Shown piece by piece: positions 45,301-61,542 of a stretch of DNA of 64,000 nt. The notes under the pieces are model-generated. The model did not search any database, was not told the origin of the DNA, and was given only the letters and a program-made list of their open reading frames with translations. Source of the DNA: Typha latifolia (lineage: Eukaryota; Streptophyta; Magnoliopsida; Poales; Typhaceae). The translations under genes and the position numbers were made by a program. The number at the start of each line of letters is the position of its first letter. Position 1 is the first letter of the stretch. The stretch covers positions 17,805,096 through 17,869,095 of the forward strand of contig CM034100.1 of assembly GCA_019914945.1 (NCBI GenBank), written 5' to 3'.

Positions 45301-48300
45301 GAAGCCAGAGTTGGTTGACATAGTCTGTGCTTCAATCTCTAGCAAGCTCCATCCATCTCTAGCAAGCTTCGTCTTAGTATAGCTTGGGCTATTTAGATGT
45401 GCTTCTTACTTGAGGTATAGCTTGACATAGTCTGTGCTTCCATATTTAGATGTTTTTCTTACTTGGAAGAGATGTAGGAAGAACGATATGTTTCCCAAGG
45501 CAATGTTTAATATAGAATTTATTTGATAGGGAAATTTTCTCTTAGCTAAGAACTTAACAAAGCGGGTTGTTGCATTTTCAGTATTTACATCAGATTAAAT
45601 ACTTTGGCACTTGGCAGTAAAAGTAACTAATCAAACAACATATTCTCTGACATTATGGTTAAAATTTCAGGAGAAATGAATGTCATTGTGCAGTGTGACA
45701 CCTTTCATTTATATATTTTGCAACTTTAATATCAGGACTTGCTTGAGAAATGAAAATTAGGCTAAAGAGCATGCAGTAACAGTCAGAGATATTTAGTAGA
45801 TGATACATTAGTCAGCCATTTTTGTCTTCTTTTCACAGCCTTATATTGTGGATGTGACGCTAAGTGACATGACATCTCATGGAGGTTTCAAATATAATGG
45901 CACTCCAGAAGGAATCCCTTCACTAGAAGAATACCTGGCTGTTTACTGCCATGCAGCTGTAAGCTTACTTTACAGTTGTTTTCTAACTACATTTTCTAAA
46001 AGTTGATCAGGTCTAGTTATTTACCTCATTCCTTGATCTATGATATCTGTATGTGCTTCTTTTGTTTATCATTTTTTTGCAGGGAAAATCATGGCCAGTT
46101 GCAGACTGGAAATTCTATGTTTCCTTTTCTTTATTTCGTGGGGCATCTATTTATGCAGGAGTATATCACAGATGGATTTTGGTACTTGCCTTCTCTTGTG
46201 CAAGATTAAATGCTTTATTTCAAATATCTGATGTTTTTCCACATAAATGCAGGGTAATGCTTCGGGAGGCGACCTTGCTAAGTATGCTGGAAAGCTAGCT
46301 AACACTCTGGTGGATTATGCTTGGATGTTTATAAGTCAGAAAACTGTGCTTCCAGACCAACCTCCACTTGGTAACTGGTTTGATCTATTAGGCAACTAGT
46401 TTACCTTATGTTGGACTTGTATGCACCACATATATATAATTTGGTACTTGTTCTTTTCATTAAATCATAGAAGATACCCTGCTTCAGGTGGTTTTTGGCG
46501 CTTTAACAGGGGGAATTAAAATTAGTGAAAAGACAGGGTGTGAACAAAATAACTGCATAATGTAGGGTGTGAAATAAAAATAAAAGAGTAGATACATTTG
46601 GAATACATAACTGCTGTAGATATGAGAAGTTTATTACCTTAGCTGAATTGTTTTCAGTTTCCAGTACAATTGTGAGTTGTTAACAAGAATGCTTTACTTT
46701 GGATCAAACTAAATATATTTCTTTCTGCAGGTCTTTTCAAAAGTATCTTTGATTCTTTTCCAACTCTTGACTTTGAATGTTGCAAAGATTTGCACCAATT
46801 GACCTTTTCATATAATTTGTATAGGTGTGTTTGAATCCAATGTTTCTCAGAAAGTGTTAGAGAAAGAAAAGAATATCTCATATGTCACAAAGGATCAGGG
46901 AAAGTTTGTTCCAAGTCAGAAGATTTTGGAACTCCGAACTAAATTAATTAAGTTTATGGAAAATCATATTTATCCGATGGAGAATGAATTCTACAAACTT
47001 GCACAATCAAATGCACGCTGGACGGTTCATCCAGAAGAAGGGAAACTAAAAGCATTAGCAAAGAGAGAGGGCCTATGGAACCTGTGGATTCCTGTAAGTT
47101 TTTACTTGATTCTTTTTTCCATTAACTTCATTCCAAAGTCAGTCAGAGTACATTTTGATTTTGTTGAGTTGCATGTTTATTTCTTCATTTGATTTTTATT
47201 ATACAACCTTTTGTTTTGAATTTCTGTTCTCGATCATAATGTTACATAAAGAGTATCTACAAATAATTTCTTGACTGGTTCATTTGCAGTTTGATAGTGC
47301 TGCTAGGGCAAAAAAGCTACTTGATGGCGAAGATTATACTTCTCACAATTCGAATGATCTCTTGCTTGGTGCGGGACTTTCGAATCTTGAATATGGATAT
47401 TTGTGTGAAATTATGGGTCGTTCAGTTTGGGCCCCACAAATATTTAACTGCGGTGCACCAGACACTGGTAATATGGAGGTAAGCTGTCATCTTCATATAT
47501 ATATATATATACACACTAATGTATGCTATTGACGTTTATACTGTGGAAAATAATCTTCTGCACTGCTAGAGCCTCTTATATATATCACCTGAATCCACAA
47601 ATTAGTTACTAACTGGAGGTTAAATGGTCGAGATTCTTCACTTTTATTTATCTATTTCATTGGGGAAAGATAATAGGTCCGTGAAGTAAAATTAGCATGC
47701 AATGATTTCTGCACTGTCTTAGGTGGAGTTCTTGCACAATGATTTGTTATCTTAGCTAGGCTCCTTGTCAGTCTGTGCAGTTTTAACCATATTCTTTGAT
47801 TCTGTGCTGTACTATTTTTCTTTGGTTAGGTACTGCTAAGATATGGAACTAAGGAGCAACAAAGACGGTGGCTCATTCCTTTGCTGGAAGGGACAATTCG
47901 GTCTGGATTTGCAATGACAGAGCCACAAGTTGCATCCTCTGATGCTACCAACATTGAGTGTTCAATTACCAAGTAAGAAATGAAAGCAGGTTTAGTAAAC
48001 AATTAATTAAATGCAAGCATGTTGTGAAGTCACCACATAATATGCTTGGAGTAAGTTGGTTTTCATGCAATTTTCTTCCATTACATGCCCTTGTTGCTCT
48101 TCTCTCACAGACAAATCCATTTCACTTCCCATCGGAGTTAAGTATCCCTGCATCCTTTTGCCTCACATAAATTTGATTTAATAAACTTAGTAACCACATC
48201 TTGATTTTAAAACAAATGTTTTTGCCTGTTGATCTGAATTTGATGTATTGAAATATGGCATAGTTTTGTTTCCCTGTTATAGTTGTTGCTAGCGTCATTT

Positions 48301-49836
48301 GTCATCCTGAGTCATTTTTCATCAGGTTGAAACCCTTTTTGTACTCTTAATATTTCCCAATGAGTAAAATTATTTCAACCCAGGTGTTTCTGTTGTTAAA
48401 CTTGATACAGGCAGGGAGATTTTTATATAATAAATGGCACAAAGTGGTGGACAAGTGGAGCGATGGATCCTAGGTGCAAAATCCTGATACTAATGGTAAG
48501 TTATATTCCTCTAATCATTTGGTGCTTAATGTAAATGCTTTCTTTCTGGTCTTATGATTATGGAATACTTATGCAGGGAAAAACGGATTTTACTGCTCCT
48601 AAACATAAGCAGCAGTCAATGATTTTAGTTGACATCAATACACCTGGTGTGCATATAAAAAGACCATTATTGGTCTTTGGTTTTGATGATGCACCTCATG
48701 GGCATGCAGAGATTAGTTTCAACAATGTACGTGTTCCAGTGGGGAATATCCTGCTTGGAGAAGGCCGGGGCTTTGAGATAGCTCAAGTAGGTGTTACATG
48801 TTTTTCTTCTTACAGAACTTTCTTTTTCTCTTTTTCTTTTTTGATAAACTGAAAATCTATAAATGAGAAAAGCAAAATGCCTCAATAGGCATAAACCAAT
48901 GCATCAAATAAGGGTAGCAGATGCCTATAATTATTGTGACCTAAATTGACCAAAAGAGTTTACATTTGAACACTTTTGCTTTTGAAGGGTAGGCTAGGTC
49001 CTGGCAGATTACATCATTGCATGAGACTTATTGGAGCAGCTGAACGTGGCATGCACATGATGGTGGAAAGAGCTCTCAGAAGAAGGGTCTTTGGAAAGAT
49101 GATTGCTGAACAAGGCTCCTTTTTGTCTGACCTTGCTAAGGTACCTCCCTTGACATCATAAAGAGATTTTGATGCTCAAAACAAATGAACCACCTTCATA
49201 GACTGAAGTAGTTAATACTATTATGCTTGATCTTCACAATTGTAAGCAAGTTCATACGCACCCTTATGCTTATAATCTTTTATGGATATGGGTGAAAGCG
49301 CAAGTAGAAACAATAATGTGATATCCTTATAAGAAGACCATGTTAATTTTACTTTGGATACAATTAGTTGTATTATGTTGGTGGTTTATTGTTTAATGTT
49401 AGTTTCTATTGCTAGACACCTGTTGAGTTCAGAATTCATATAATTTTGGTGTGACTTTTCAGAGCCGGATAGAATTGGAACAGGCAAGACTATTAGTTTT
49501 GGAAGCAGCTGATCAACTTGATCGACTTGGGAACAAGGAAGCTCGTGGAATTATCGCCATGGCCAAGGTAAATTAAGATGCAGTTTTTTTCCAAAGATTT
49601 TGTTCCTCCAATGAGCAAGAAGTGACTCCATGGTCCTCTGCCAGGTAGCGGCACCAAATATGGCCCTGAAGGTGCTTGACTTGGCAATGCAAGTTCATGG
49701 TGGTGCTGGTTTATCATCAGACACCGTTCTCGCCCACTTATGGGCTACAGCAAGGACATTGAGGATCGCAGATGGCCCTGACGAAGTTCATCTTGGTACC
49801 ATAGCCAAGTTAGAACTGCGTAGAGCCAAGCTATAG
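42398..49836 (+). CDS. IBR3: IBR3/ACAD10-like peroxisomal acyl-CoA dehydrogenase with APH domain
   Basis: In Arabidopsis IBR3 acts in peroxisomal conversion of indole-3-butyric acid to IAA. Sixteen exons: 42398..42676, 43412..43552, 43743..43874, 44380..44568, 44695..44772, 45839..45958, 46083..46181, 46253..46370, 46825..47093, 47290..47478, 47830..47972, 48411..48495, 48577..48786, 48988..49140, 49463..49567 and 49645..49836. All joins keep phase; product 833 aa. The N-terminal half is an APH/kinase-like domain with HGDFRIDN (Asp235) and LDWE (Asp255). The C-terminal half is an acyl-CoA dehydrogenase domain with [49 protein letters not shown] and [14 protein letters not shown]. The last three residues, AKL, form a type 1 peroxisomal targeting signal. 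Length and domain order match the family. No defects seen. Confidence 0.95.
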
Positions 49837-51767
49837 AGTTTTAGAGTTTTTCACTTCTGATATACCTTGGAGAAGAATGAGAAGGGTATATATATACAAG
49901 TTATACAGTAAATAGGGAAAATAAGACAATTTGGGGCAAGAGACGACTGAAGCTTCCTGAATTGGCAATGCGGGATTAGGAAATGTACTTTAGGTTCATT
50001 ACCTTGCCTCAGATTGGAATTTGATACATCTTATATGATTGCACCTTCTTGGATGCTTTGGAAGGAAAAGATACAATACATTGCAAAGCAATGCCATCTT
50101 TGATACCATGTTCATGAGGATCATTAAATGCTAACAGCTGTTTGATACTATATGGATGCTTTCTTTGTACCATATGCATTTGAAGGGGAATTATTAGCAA
50201 GCTTTTAAGTGAAATGTTAAACAACGTAGTACGTGATTCTTTCTTCCATGTTACTAAGTCAAACTTTTTCTCTCTTTCGGTGTGCCAAGCTGCAGTTTAT
50301 GGGCAATGGCAGCCAATGGCTGTACTACTGAACAAATGCTTCGGCTGGCTTTGGCTTTGGCTTTAGGATAGGAGTATGGATGAGAGCAGGGGATTCTCTG
50401 CAGGCTAGTCGACCAGGAAATCCCTGCCATCACAGTACTTGGCAGGCCATGATTGGCTGCCAATTATGACAATCTTGCATTCCAAATTTGTCTTCTTCGC
50501 ACTACTGCTAATAATGTTCTACAAATTAAAGAAAAGAAATCTCAAGTTGGACTTGTAGAATATGAGACACTTTAGGATTCTTACATCCAAGAATCTACTC
50601 TGGACCAATGGGTGAAGAATCTTGCATCCATGAATACCACGAATAGAGACTCTAGGATTCTTATCCTCTGGCACCAAAGAGCTGGCTTCTGAGTGTTTTT
50701 TTTATTTTGAAAAAAAAAAAAAAATCTACCAGACCTTTTGGCATATACTTCACCTCTTCCTGGATCCTCTTTTCTCCTTTTAAAAGCTAAAGTTGAGATC
50801 TCAAACATTGGTTAGGATTTATGGCTTTAACTGCAAAAAGCCTGCTCTCTCTCCGTGCCTGTCTAAACCCTTTGAGTCCTTTCCAGTCCAAAAGTCACCT
50901 TAGCTTTTTAATAACCATATGTCTTGTTAATGCTTATATGAAAAATAATACAACTAAAGTTGATGGCACAATAAATTATTAGAATGGAATGTCTCATGGT
51001 CTGCCATTTCTGATGGATTGGAACAGAGAGCCCATGTTCTTACTTCTGCTCATGTTCTTTGAGTTCAGCTCCACATGCACATCTGCACACATTGCTGCTG
51101 CTCACACTCCATTGGACTGCCCCACATCCATCCATCCATCCATCCATCCATGGATGATATAATGCATGCATGCCCATTACCATATGATACGGCTCACTCC
51201 TCTTTCTCTTACCCACATCTTGTCACCATCAATGGTCAAACATGTGGCCAAAGTCACATGTCTCACATTTACATCTCTCTAGTACTTCTCTGACTCATGG
51301 ATGGATGTAGCAGATGCATCAATTGGTCAGAATCTTTGTCAACTTTTTCTCCATGAGAGAAGTGCAAACTTGCATCCAATATTTTGAGTGATTACCAACA
51401 AAGCTCCATGTGGAGATGGCCAAGAACCGGTTGGTTCCCCCTTTACAGCTCAATCATATGTTTCTGAAACTAACATGGTGTATTATATTATTAGAGTATA
51501 GAAAATGAAGTCCAGCTCGATCTATACTGTTCTTCCAGCTCTATTACCGCCTCCCAGAGTCCCAGGTAAGCACCACTGTCATACTAGTTATTTTTTTGCA
51601 GCATAATTTTCACTAATTATTACAATAATCATTAGAGAGGCAGTCTTAGACTATTATTAGTGCTCCCAAATATGTGAGCTACCTTAATTAGGGGACAAAT
51701 ATTCTTAAGTACGGTGGAATAATATTCCAGTTTCCCTAAGAGGGGGGAGAGAAAGCTCCATGGTCAC

Positions 51768-51791
51768 GGTCAAGGTCAAGGTCAAGGTCAA
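51768..51791. repeat. four tandem GGTCAA units (W-box-like)
   Basis: Perfect hexamer repeated four times. The reverse complement TTGACC contains the WRKY-binding core TTGAC. It sits between two gene 3' ends, so a regulatory role is not obvious. Confidence 0.8.
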
Positions 51792-51994
51792 CATATTCTT
51801 CTGATAACAAAGGCTGATACAAATATTTGGCCTCTCCCGATGCATCGCAGAGCCCGGCGTTCAATAAATATTAAATAGCATTAAATATTATAAGTTATTT
51901 CCCATGCTCGATATCTATCCCTTCCAATTTTAATTTTAATGCGAGCCTTCTCCCGCACGATTTCTGATGCATTTTCGGAATTGGATCTCCATCC

Positions 51995-52023
51995 GGATCC
52001 GAATCCGAATCCGAATCCGAATC
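51995..52023. repeat. GAATCC hexamer tandem repeat
   Basis: About four and a half copies of a second hexamer, roughly 200 bases after the GGTCAA array. Confidence 0.8.
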
Positions 52024-52300
52024 ACCTCGTGATTCGTGTCACCGTGCTGTGATTATAACATTTTTGGGAAGCTCGAGGTGCTGCTTTAGACGATATCGAT
52101 GTCTGATAAGTGATAACTAATCCAAATCATTCAATTGATTCCAAACTACATTCATTCATTACGGACATAAAAAGAAAGAAATCCACATCATCATGCAAAC
52201 CCTAAACAAAGACCCTCCCATGCACTCCTTTAGCTGCATTGGGGTCCTAACCTCCACGTCAGATTACTACTGCTACATCTTAAACTTAACCTAATTATAA

Positions 52301-55332
<3,032 letters not shown>

Positions 55333-57695
55333 TCAATTCAACCCTGCACTAAATGGGATTTGACTCGGACCCAACCACTGGTCTCCTTGTATGAATGAAC
55401 CCACTGTAAACTTACTCGCCTCAGCCACGCCACTAATAACATGAAACCCTTCCCAATTCACCCTCTTGCTTGTGTTCGACCCAAGTCCTCTATTCTTATA
55501 CTCCCCGTAGTACAACGTACTCAACCCAAACGTGCCATCCCACTCTAACCAACCCTTTGGATGAATCAGACTATCCAGCAAAGACTGCATGTATACAGTT
55601 CTCGAGTACTGCTTCCATGGCCTACCAAGGTACGTGGAGAAGCTCGACTGCACCGGGATTAGATCCGAGGCTGCAGTAACTTTGCAGTTTTGGATCGAGA
55701 TGCCGGTGTTTTGGTTTGGGTCTTCTCTGCCTTGGGCTGTGAAGACGTTCATTTGGTTGGGCAGGGGCTTCCGAGCGTAGAGGTTGCACTTCTGGAAGAC
55801 GACTGCTGCGTTTCCGAAGATGAAGTCTATGGTTCCGTAGATGTTGCATTCGCGGTAGAATTGGCGAAGGGAGTGGACGTAGAGGGTGTCTTGGTAGCCC
55901 ACGAAGCTGCAGCGGTAGAAGGCCGAGAGATCGGCTCCGGTTCGCAGGGCCACGGCTTGGAACTTCGACGGCCCGGCCGAGTTCTCGATGGTGATGTCTC
56001 GGGCTATGAATCCATTGCCGACTACGGCTGTACGCAGGATTAATTGTTAGTGTGTCTCCTTACTATAACATGCGAGCTTGATTCAAATTTAAAGATTTCG
56101 ATCTGTATGCAGGCATCTATGTTTGTCTAATATGTGATGCTCACTATATGTCAACGCTTGATTTAGTTCCTTTTCTCAAAGTACGTTCATAGCTTAATAT
56201 ATAGCGGTTGACTAAAGAGTCATGGATGGGTAGTGGATCGCAGCATACGCTCCCACGTGCTAACTGATCACTGATATGTATATTGTTCAAATTAATATAA
56301 AACAATTCATAGATCGTAATATAGTATACATGGACTGTCATTTAGCCTAGATCACGCTAATTTACTTATTGCAGCCATATTTAGTTAACTAAATATATAT
56401 TCGACTTCCTTCCTTATAAAAACCATGCCTTCGATCAATAATAATAAACCCTCCTCCCATCTCCAACAATCGTTTGAGTCAATAGGAAAAAATATATGAT
56501 GGAACCTCAAAGCTAGAGACCCAACCAACTAAAATATATATATATATATATATTTTATCTTTCAACCGTAATTGGAAAAAATTCTGATGCAAAGTCGGTG
56601 AAAATACCATCTCGTTGCATGTTTGAACTACGAATTGCTATTTACCATCTATAGTTAGTCATAGCATTGTCAAGTTTAGTGTGGTCTAACTTGTACTGAG
56701 CGTTTAGAGTACTCACCTACGGTCGCAGATCTGAAGGTAGTCCATCCGTCCACGACATTCCGGCCGGCCTTGATCACTGTCTTTCCGATGCCGTCACCGA
56801 TGAACATTATATTTGTCATACTCTTCCCTACCTCGACGTTCTCAAAGTACGCGCCGGCCTTGATGTATATCACGAATCTCCGGGCGCTTTTACTCGGTGC
56901 CGCCGCCACCGCTGCCCCGATTGTTGTAAATTTCCCTGAACCATCCTTCGCCACCACCACGTCAGCTTTAATCGCACTCGGTGGCGATTGCAGAATTCTC
57001 CGGTCCCCAGCCGACAACCACCTCGGAAACCCCCCGGACACGTCGCCGTAACCCTCGAACACCTCCCTCCGCGGCTGGTGCCGATGACGTTGCAGCTTAT
57101 TGACCAGCGCCAGGGAGTTGCTGACGAGGCGCGACACGCGTGTGAGCCGTTGCTCGATGTAGGGCCGGACCTTGCTGCCACCGGAGACGAAGGCGAAGCC
57201 GTCGAGGCACGTGTACTGGTTGGTGATGGCGGCGGAGAGCACCGTCTGGACGTAGCTGACGTGGGACGGCGAGTTGGCGCTGACGTCAATTTCTGCGGCG
57301 CGGAGGAAGTCGAGGGTGTGGTCGAAGAGCTCGAGGCAGTCGGTGACGGCGAGGAGGTCGCGGTGGTGGAGGTACCGGCGGAGTCGGAGGAATGAGGAGC
57401 ACTTGGCTACCGAGGACCTGACGACGGCGGCGGTGGCGTTGACGGAGGCGCAGATGACATCAACGAGGGGGGTTTGAGTGAGGTCAACGGAGAGGGAGGA
57501 GAGAGTGGTCGCGCAGAGGTCAGGGTAGAGGGTGCCGTTGCAGTGGCTGGCAGCGGCGGCGGCCGTGGAGTTTACGTGGTAGATATAGTTGGATTTGGTA
57601 GCAGAGGTGGGTTTTGTTGTAATTAGGAGGAAGAGAAGGAGTGCTATAATGAAGGTGGATGAGAAGAATGTGGTTCTTTGGGTTAAATGTAACAT
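55333..57695 (-). CDS. pectinesterase with PMEI pro-region, copy 1
   Basis: Removes methyl esters from wall homogalacturonan. Two exons: 56717..57695 and 55333..56027; product 557 aa. The order is an N-terminal hydrophobic signal or anchor ([11 protein letters not shown]), a PMEI domain with conserved Cys (about 45-205), the processing motif RRIL in GDRRILQSP, and the pectinesterase domain from about residue 242. Catalytic residues are visible: Gln350 (FQAVAL), Gln372 and Asp373 (QDTLY), Asp394 (GTIDFIFGN) and Arg462 (YLGRPW). The intron falls at the usual position, just before the [11 protein letters not shown] segment. The basic RRIL motif suggests subtilase cleavage of the inhibitor region in the Golgi. 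It is divergently arranged with copy 2. Confidence 0.94.
56028..56716 (-). other. pectinesterase copy 1 intron
   Basis: AT-rich phase 1 intron with a short (TA)n run near 56535-56552 and GT-AG borders. Confidence 0.85.
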
Positions 57696-57780
57696 GGTGT
57701 AATTGGTGTTAGAAGTAATGCAGTAGTAGTGATACTAGAGGTAGCTAAGGATATATAATGCACATCTTCTATCTACCTGC

Positions 57781-57811
<31 letters not shown>
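57781..57811. repeat. (CTAT)n microsatellite
   Basis: Near-perfect tetranucleotide repeat, about 85 bases upstream of pectinesterase copy 1. Confidence 0.92.
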
Positions 57812-59238
57812 AATACTACTATCTATACTACAGATCGGATCTAACATTCTACGCACAATAACTACACTTGTGAAGAGGGAGGCATGCACGAGGCGTTGTA
57901 GTTGACCTGATTTACTTGAAAGTGGACTTAATAAGTATAGCTGGCAGTATGAGATGAGCAGTCTATTTAATTGTGTACAGTTACAGAAAATTAAATGACC
58001 GATGTGATAGTCTTGCATCTTAACATAGAAGGTCCACGGAGAACGTGGCAAGTTGCGGCTTTGACCGACTAGTGGATCCTCTACTGTCCGTGCATGGTGG
58101 AAACTGCATGCTCCACTGTACTCTTGGCCCTCCAATTTCCCCCCACGTACGTAGTTATGTCCACAAGTATGGCAAAGAAAGATCGATATACTCTTCATGC
58201 CCACATGTATGTACGCACATCAACTTGTCAGAAGTCCAACTTGAAATAGCTAACTCTTGATGATCACATGTGAATGCATGTGAAGCATGTATCACGTAGA
58301 CGGCCGATGGCCATTAATCCATGCACATAAATACTACATCATGCACTGAGACGCTCCCTTGCCTTTGCCACAATGATTGAGACTTTGGATTAAATTAAGA
58401 GCTTTTCTTCCATGCCCCACTAGTAGGTATCTTAATTAAAAATTCTATAATGAGAATATAAAAGAATTAAGAAGGATGACGGTTCAATAGGCATTTATTT
58501 TTAAAGTAAAATTTTAATGAATGAAATATATCATTTTTTATATATTTTTGATGTCTTAATTTAAAGAATATACCAATAAGAAGTTTATTTTAAAATATAT
58601 AAAATATATTGAAAAATATTCTAACTTTAAAGACGAAACATACTAAATCAGGTTGGGTTTTGTGTCTAATTTTTTCTTAAACGTAAAAAATAAATTCTCA
58701 TTCTTAATTTTTCAAATGGGCTACGTGTAAAGAGAGTGAGGGAGTGCTAAAAGAGATAAACGTTCACGGGTTGAAATCGGTACCGGATGAATTTAACCGG
58801 TAAAATCGGCTCTTACAGCCGTCAAATCATACTTACAATTTATTCACGGGTATTGAAGTATTTACCTTAAATTAATTCTCGAAAGTGTCCAGTTAAGCAT
58901 GCAAACAAGCACGTGCTAAACCCATCGCTGTAGATAGTTTATTGGAAATTAATTAGTTAAAATAGACGACATATATATAGTAAGAAAATTTTGAGCCCCA
59001 TAAACATTAGGATCTAGTAATTAATGTCGATAGTTAGATCACGTGCATCGCACAAGTCACGTGCTAAGAATGTGCCGTAGCCCGTCCCTGGAGGTAAAGA
59101 ATATTCACAAAGTCGATATATCTAAAAAGGAATACTATAAAACCTTAAGAGATTACTTGGCGAAATTGGACCTTGCAGTTGAAACTATCACCTTGTAGAA
59201 AGAAAATATTCTCAGAACTCGACCACAAGAACATAGAT

Positions 59239-59239
<1 letters not shown>

Positions 59240-59277
<38 letters not shown>
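59240..59277. repeat. (CT)n microsatellite
   Basis: Uninterrupted CT run of about 19 units, roughly 300 bases upstream of pectinesterase copy 2. Confidence 0.93.
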
Positions 59278-59281
<4 letters not shown>

Positions 59282-59573
59282 TATTAACTTGTATCCCAAT
59301 TTATTCCTTAATCAATCTCACTAGAATCCACAGGCTAATCGTTGCAAGCAAACAAAGAATAAACCCACCTTGCTTCTAAATTAAGCATGGCATATGCCCA
59401 TTTCAACGTTGCCATTAATTTAGAGGCTAACAACCTTGATATGGAGATTAAAGGTATATATAAAGGAGAAGAAAGAAAGAAACCTTTCTTCCCCTCCAAA
59501 CTATACCCTTCGTCTATCACACGGAGAGCGAACAATTATAAGAGAAAACCAACCACACCTTTAATACCTAGCC

Positions 59574-61542
59574 ATGCATACTCCCATGGCATTAACTGAA
59601 GGCATCTTTGCACTTCTCCTCTTCCTACTACCCACCATTGATGCATTACACCTAAACCAAGCATTCGCCTCTCAAGAACAGGCACAGGCCTTTGAATCAT
59701 CTTTATTGCACCAAGCTTGCCTAAACACCATCAACCACGACGCATGCATCTCTCGCCTCCACGTCGAACGCCAAGGCAAAGGCCCGCTCCCGATCCTCCA
59801 CGCCGCCATCCGCGGCACGATCAACGAGGCGATACGCGCCGTCGACACCATGTCGGACCTCACGGGATTATCCAGGAGCCCGCGGGAGGAGATGGCGATC
59901 CACGACTGCGTCGAGCTCCTCGGCTACTCCGTCGACGAGCTCGGCTGGTCCTTAGCCGAGATGGCAGACATGGAATTAGGCGGCAGTAACATGCATCAAG
60001 AAGGTAACTTACGTGCATGGCTAAGCGCCGCGCTGACTAACCAAGACACATGCTTGGAAGGCTTCGATGGCACGGATGGTAGGCTGAGGCATTACGTCGA
60101 ACAGAGTCTGAGTCAAATGAACCAACTCGTGAGCAACCTGTTGGCCATGCACAAGAGGTTGAGGAGTATAATACCTCACATACCACATAACATCACCGGA
60201 GGTAGCTGGAAGAAAGACTTACCTCCATGGTTGACAGAAGAAGAGTTAAGGCCGATGCGTGCCGACGTGAAGGCTATGCACGTCGACGCGGTGGTGGCAT
60301 TGGACGGGAGCGGAGGATTCCGGTCGATCAACCAGGCGATGAGCCGAGCGCCTAACCATAGCTCGAGAAGGTATGTGATACTTGTGAAGAAGGGGGAGTA
60401 CCGAGAGAATGTGGAGTTGAAGAAGAAGTATACTAATATTATGCTTGTTGGGGAGGGGATGGGGGTGACCGTGATCTCTGGGAGTAGGAGCTTCATGGAT
60501 GGGTGGACTACATTTAGAACAGCTACTTTTGGTAAGAAAATGCTGCATGTCTCCTTAGATTGCTACTAGTTATCTTACGTTTTACAAAGTTCTGTATGTG
60601 TTTTTCTCTAATTTAACCCCAAAAAAAAAAAAATCGCATACATTTCATGACGATTATCTAGCTAAGTTATAACCCCTTACATTAGTTTAAGACTTGTTGA
60701 GAAATACCTCCATCTAAACTAGCAAACAAACATTTCCTATGAATCCATTAAAGTGGATTTTTGGCATATATATACATGCATGTTATGAGGAAGTTTTTCG
60801 CACTAAGACCTTCCTCAGGTCATGGAGAGTATGATGATATGTAAGCTAATACTTTCTCGGTGATCGTGCAGCGGTCTCCGGCCGTGGATTCATCGCCAGG
60901 GACATAACCTTCCGCAACACCGCCGGGCCGCAGAACTTCCAGGCGGTGGCGCTCCGCGTCGACTCCGATCGCTCCGCCTTCTTCCGATGCAGCATCGAGG
61001 GCTATCAGGACACACTCTACGCTCACTCCCTAAGGCAATTCTACCGTGACTGTAACATCTACGGCACCATAGACTTCATCTTTGGCAATGGCCTCGTTGT
61101 GCTACAACACTGCAACATTCACACTAGAAGGCCATTGCCATACCAGAAGGTCACCATCACGGCCCAAGGGCGAAAGGACCCAAATCAGAACACCGGCTTT
61201 TCGATCCACAATTGCATCATTGATGCTACGACTCCGACGTATCTGGGCCGTCCGTGGAAGGCATACTCAAGAACGGTGGTCATGCAGTCTTACCTGGGAT
61301 CACAAGTCCAGCCAACGGGCTGGCTCGAGTGGGCCGGGAATTTTGGGCTAAACACACTTTACTATGGGGAGTACATGAATTACGGGCCGGGTGCCGGGCT
61401 CGCCGGTCGAGTCCGGTGGCCGGGATACCATGTCATTAGGGATGCATCGGTGGCTGGCTTCTTTACCGTCCGCCGTTTTATTGATGGGCTCTCGTGGTTG
61501 CCGGCAACCGGAGTAGCTTTCACGGCTGATTTGAATAAGTAG
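59574..61542 (+). CDS. pectinesterase with PMEI-like pro-region, copy 2
   Basis: Two exons: 59574..60531 and 60872..61542; product 542 aa. A signal peptide (MALTEGIFALLLFLLPTIDA after a second in-frame Met) is followed by a PMEI-like domain (HQACLNTINHDACISRLH to AALTNQDTCLEGFDG), then the pectinesterase domain. Catalytic residues are Gln343, Gln365/Asp366 ([16 protein letters not shown]), Asp387 (GTIDFIFGN) and Arg446 (YLGRPW). The linker reads SWKKDLPPWLTEEELRPM, without the RRLL/RKLL-type motif present in copy 1, so cleavage of the pro-region may differ. The intron position is the same as in copy 1, which supports common origin, but the sequences have diverged widely. Confidence 0.94.
60532..60871 (+). 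other. pectinesterase copy 2 intron
   Basis: Phase 1 intron of 340 bases with GT-AG borders and a poly-A stretch near 60620. Nothing else seen. Confidence 0.85.

Larger units (their letters stand above)
49837..52300. other. intergenic between convergent genes
   Basis: About 2.5 kb of 3' flanks. It holds a (CATC)n run near 51123-51150, four tandem GGTCAA units at 51768..51791 and a GAATCC tandem repeat at 51995..52023. No gene supported. Confidence 0.6.
57696..59573. other. shared upstream region of the two pectinesterases
   Basis: About 1.9 kb between divergent starts, with a (CTAT)n repeat at 57781..57811 close to copy 1 and a (CT)n repeat at 59240..59277 close to copy 2. No gene supported. 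Confidence 0.65.

Noticed and set aside
51123..51150. CATC repeats as a CRISPR-like array
   Set aside because: They are a simple tetranucleotide microsatellite without spacers, in a eukaryotic genome.
56870..57395. Long frames on both strands over pectinesterase copy 1 exon 1
   Set aside because: They overlap the conserved PMEI coding frame and have the composition of GC-rich shadows.
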